Positions 61,593 through 64,000 of a DNA stretch of 64,000 nucleotides are shown here, piece by piece (within the stretch, counting starts at the first letter, position 1; each line of letters begins with the position of its first letter). Position numbers and translations under genes: made by a program. This DNA is from Tautonia sp040717455 (lineage in GTDB: Bacteria > Planctomycetota > Planctomycetia > Isosphaerales > Isosphaeraceae). The notes below the pieces were generated by a model, which made no database searches, was not told the DNA's origin, and saw nothing but the letters and a program-made list of their open reading frames with translations. The stretch is from positions 80,962 to 144,961 of the forward strand of contig NZ_JBFEFH010000018.1 of NCBI RefSeq assembly GCF_040717455.1. The letters are read 5' to 3'.

Positions 61593-63015
61593 ACCGACCC
61601 CGAACGCCCCCCCGCCCCCCGACGGCGACCCCGGCCCGGACGCCGACCTGCGATCGGCCTTCCGCCGATCGCGCCCGAGTGTCCCCCCCGTCGACCTCAA
61701 TGCGCTCTTCGCCCGGGAAGTCTCCGCCCCCTGGCGACTCGCCCGGCTCCTGGTCGGCCCGTGGCGGGCCGACGATCCCCGATCCCCGAACCCGAACCAA
61801 TGGAAGGTTTCCACGATGCTCCGACTCGCCGCCATCCTGATTCTGGTGTCCGCCCCGGCCGCCTTCCTCTGGCCCGGCCGACCCGCCGCCGGCCTGAGCC
61901 TCGACGACGTCCGAGAGGCCGTCGACAGGGCGAAGACCGTGTGTCACACGTTGCAACAGGTCATCATCGACGGGGGGAAACCCCTGGCCGAGCCGAGGAA
62001 GAGCCGGATCCTGATCCGGGCGCCTTCCCTGATCCGGACGGAAATGGAGGAGGGTTTCGGGATCGTCGACACCGAAGCCTGGCGATCGATTCACGTGAAT
62101 CCGGCCGAGAAGACGGTCACCCTCGTCGAGAACCTGAAGGAGGCCCGCGGGGAGGTGCCGGGCGATCTCGGCGTCTACTTCCATGACATGGTCCGGGGGC
62201 TCGCGGATCGCGAGGCCGAACCGCTCGGGACCCGGCGGATCGACGGTCGAGAGGCCGTCGGCTTCCGGGTCGAGGGGCCACTCCCCCCCCACGAGAACCC
62301 GCCCCCCTTCCCGACGACCTCCGACGTCTGGGTCGACCGCGAAACCCAATTGCCCCTCGAGGTCATCATGACGACCACCCTCGGCGAGGCCGTTGTGATC
62401 GTCACGATGACCGACTTCGAGTTCGACCGCGACCTCGACCCGTCCCTCTTCTCCTTCGAGCCCCCCGAAGGGTTCGAGGTGCGTCGGATCGGCGTGCCCG
62501 AATTGAAGCCGGCCCCCCCGAAGGAGGAAGCCGCCGCGCTCACGCTGACCGGCAGCAGCCTCGGGCCGGTCCGCCTCGGCGCCACGAAGCAGGAGTGCCT
62601 CGACGCCTTCGGCGAGCCGGACAGGGTCGACGACTTCGGCCGGGGCGAGGTCCTTGAGTACGATTCCCGGGGCTTCAGCCTGACCATCGACCGCGAAGGA
62701 GGCCTCCGGATGATCACCTGCTTTTCGGGGCACGGCATGGGCTTCGCCGTCCGCCCGTTCGAAGGCCGGACCGCCGAGGGGATCGCCCTGGGGGCCGATC
62801 GCGAGGCGATCGAGGCCGTTTACGGCGAGCCGGCCGACGTCCACGTCACCCGCCTCCGCGACGTCTTCGGCGACGCGACCCCGAAGCCCGACGAGCCGAC
62901 CGGCCAGGTGAGCCTGACCTATCCCGACCGGGGGCTCACCTTCACCCTCCATGACGATGAGCTGTACAACATCATCGCCCAGCCGATGGGGGGCGATCCG
63001 CCGAGGGGCGATTGA
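61585..63015 (+). CDS. Membrane-anchored partner of the sigma factor, LolA/outer-membrane-lipoprotein-sorting-like
   Basis: 476 residues. A cytoplasmic Pro/Asp-rich region with an anti-sigma-like segment (VDLNALFAREVSAPWRL) precedes one membrane helix (LRLAAILILVSAPAAFLWPG, about 77-95). The periplasmic part (about 100-320) resembles the LolA/DUF-type sensing domain of planctomycete anti-sigma-like proteins: DDVREAVDRAKTVCHTL, then AWRSIHVNPAEKTVTLVENL. The last 150 residues hold paired repeats (GPVRLGATKQECLDAFGEPDR and GIALGADREAIEAVYGEPAD). Overlap with the sigma-factor gene suggests that it controls that factor. Confidence 0.65.
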   Translation: MSEPTPNAPPPPDGDPGPDADLRSAFRRSRPSVPPVDLNALFAREVSAPWRLARLLVGPWRADDPRSPNPNQWKVSTMLRLAAILILVSAPAAFLWPGRPAAGLSLDDVREAVDRAKTVCHTLQQVIIDGGKPLAEPRKSRILIRAPSLIRTEMEEGFGIVDTEAWRSIHVNPAEKTVTLVENLKEARGEVPGDLGVYFHDMVRGLADREAEPLGTRRIDGREAVGFRVEGPLPPHENPPPFPTTSDVWVDRETQLPLEVIMTTTLGEAVVIVTMTDFEFDRDLDPSLFSFEPPEGFEVRRIGVPELKPAPPKEEAAALTLTGSSLGPVRLGATKQECLDAFGEPDRVDDFGRGEVLEYDSRGFSLTIDREGGLRMITCFSGHGMGFAVRPFEGRTAEGIALGADREAIEAVYGEPADVHVTRLRDVFGDATPKPDEPTGQVSLTYPDRGLTFTLHDDELYNIIAQPMGGDPPRGD

Positions 63016-64000
63016 TCCCGGAGGCAAGGCCGATGTCGACATCCCCCCAGGCACTTCGCCCGTCACGATGCCCGCGCCCGGTCGGCCCCCGGACGGCCTG
63101 GGCATCGTCCGCGCCGGGATGGCCGAGATCGATCGCAGCGAACCCGCAGCTTCTGATTCCCGCCTCCCGTCGCGCAACGCCGCGATCGACCCCGGCCACC
63201 GGGAAGCGCGTCGCCGACCGCCCGACTCCATCGGCGATGGATCGAGACGACGGCGGAGATCCGCGAGGAGTCTCGGGAAAAAGTGACTGCCGCCCGCCGA
63301 TTTCTCGATGTTCTTTGATGAGGACTCGACCTCCCCTTGATGACCGACTGACCCTGTCCGACCGCTTGAGCATCCACGCGTGGCCTGATTGTCCCATGAT
63401 TGACATTGTTGTCCGCCCCCTCATGTCCCTGCCTTCGTGCGGGGCCCCTCGATCCCCCGCACGCCGCGCGGACCGAACCTCGGCGAGTGGCCTGAGCGAT
63501 GCGCCGCGTGCCCCTCTGGCGGGGGCCGCTCCTCCCGAGCCACGCGGTGCGCCGCCCAGGCCACCCGCGGGGAGATTCCCGAAACGAAACGATCCAATCG
63601 CCGCAACCCACGATCGAGGAACGACAAACGGCCGACCATCCTGGCGCACCGGGCCGCGCACCCGGGGGCGCACCGGGCCGCGCACCGGGCACCCGCTGGA
63701 TCGACCAAACGAAGCCATTTCCGGGAGTCATGGTGATCGGCAGCCCACCCTTGCGGCGCTCGTACTCGTACCTCGATTCACCGAAACGAACGGGTTCCCC
63801 GGACGCAACCCCTTGTCAGAAAAGGCCAATCGCTTCGGATGCGGTGCGCACCCGCTGCGCACCCGAGGGCGCACAGGCGGCGCACCGTCCGGCACTCCCG
63901 AGGAATCCGCCGTCGGTGCCGCAGCCTTCGCCTGCATCTGCCGAGACGGGATTGCTCCCGAGCGTTCTTGGGCCAGGAATGGACTCCGGGCCCGGATGGT
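63016..64000. other. Apparently non-coding region with repeat arrays
   Basis: About 985 bases. No convincing gene; short open frames have no ribosome-binding site or domain. Two arrays of GCGCACC occur: four units at 63643, 63655, 63667 and 63679 with exact 12-base spacing, and four looser units at 63846, 63857, 63869 and 63880 with 11-12 base spacing. Confidence 0.5.
63643..63690. repeat. 12-base tandem GCGCACC repeat array
   Basis: Four tandem 12-base units beginning GCGCACC, differing in the last five bases. A looser four-unit copy lies 200 bases further right. Confidence 0.7.

Noticed and set aside
63643..63886. CRISPR array
   Set aside because: Units of 12 bases without spacers and no cas genes; a short tandem repeat.

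Overview
The window is a piece of a very GC-rich bacterial chromosome, most likely a planctomycete of the Isosphaeraceae type. The evidence is a prepilin-like DUF1559 protein, a DUF1080 protein, a G8/NPCBM surface protein with a planctomycete-style N-terminal 'LDAKIL' motif, several secreted proteins with Tat-like signals, and very long antisense open frames typical of about 70% GC. The species assignment is inference; no rRNA or marker gene is present.

Layout. 1-14 kb is ordinary chromosome: the start of an unknown membrane protein, a YjbQ/release-factor-like pair, a minus-strand run (glycosyltransferase, MscS channel, NhaC antiporter), a sialidase-like secreted protein, a second large MscS channel, two stand-alone receiver-domain proteins and a secreted M14 carboxypeptidase. 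At 14.2 kb there is tRNA-Arg(ACG). From 14.5 to 18.75 kb a large G8-domain surface protein lies between two decayed, oppositely oriented IS630-type transposase relics; the right one still has terminal inverted repeats. 19.1-26.1 kb carries a histidine kinase/sigma-54 activator pair and a MacB-type ABC exporter. 26.1-31.2 kb carries secreted or membrane proteins (terpene-cyclase-fold repeats, DUF1559, an IroE-like esterase, a PepSY protein). 31.7-36.6 kb has a Ski2-like helicase, a cupin, an HExxH zincin and DUF1080.

37.0-42.1 kb is a bacterial Hen1/Pnkp RNA-repair operon: Hen1 methylates the 3' end and Pnkp (kinase, phosphatase, ligase) reseals cut RNA. A 350-residue SUKH/SMI1-like protein is inserted between the two. 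Small metabolic genes follow (GNAT, SRPBCC, DJ-1/PfpI, MDR oxidoreductase, VOC).

46,407-59,181 is an integrated mobile element of about 12.8 kb. It is bounded by perfect 48-bp direct repeats; the right copy forms the 3' part of an intact tRNA-Lys(CTT) and the left copy is a tRNA fragment still next to the original tRNA terminator. The element encodes a tyrosine integrase at its right end, a primase-helicase, an AlpA-like helix-turn-helix protein, a single-chain Type IIG/IIL-like restriction-modification protein with an AT-rich target-recognition segment, a low-GC GNAT protein with a small partner, and several small unknown proteins. Its non-coding structure includes 16-bp operator-like repeats, an ACCACACA cluster, an inverted CCGTGGA/TCCACGG cluster and paired TTTGCCCACC repeats on both att arms. 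The integrase frame crosses the att core, so its C-terminus should differ between the integrated and circular states.

After the element come an eRF1-related (baeRF/VLRF1-like) protein, an ECF sigma factor with a membrane-anchored partner, and about 1 kb of apparently non-coding DNA with two arrays of GCGCACC repeats.
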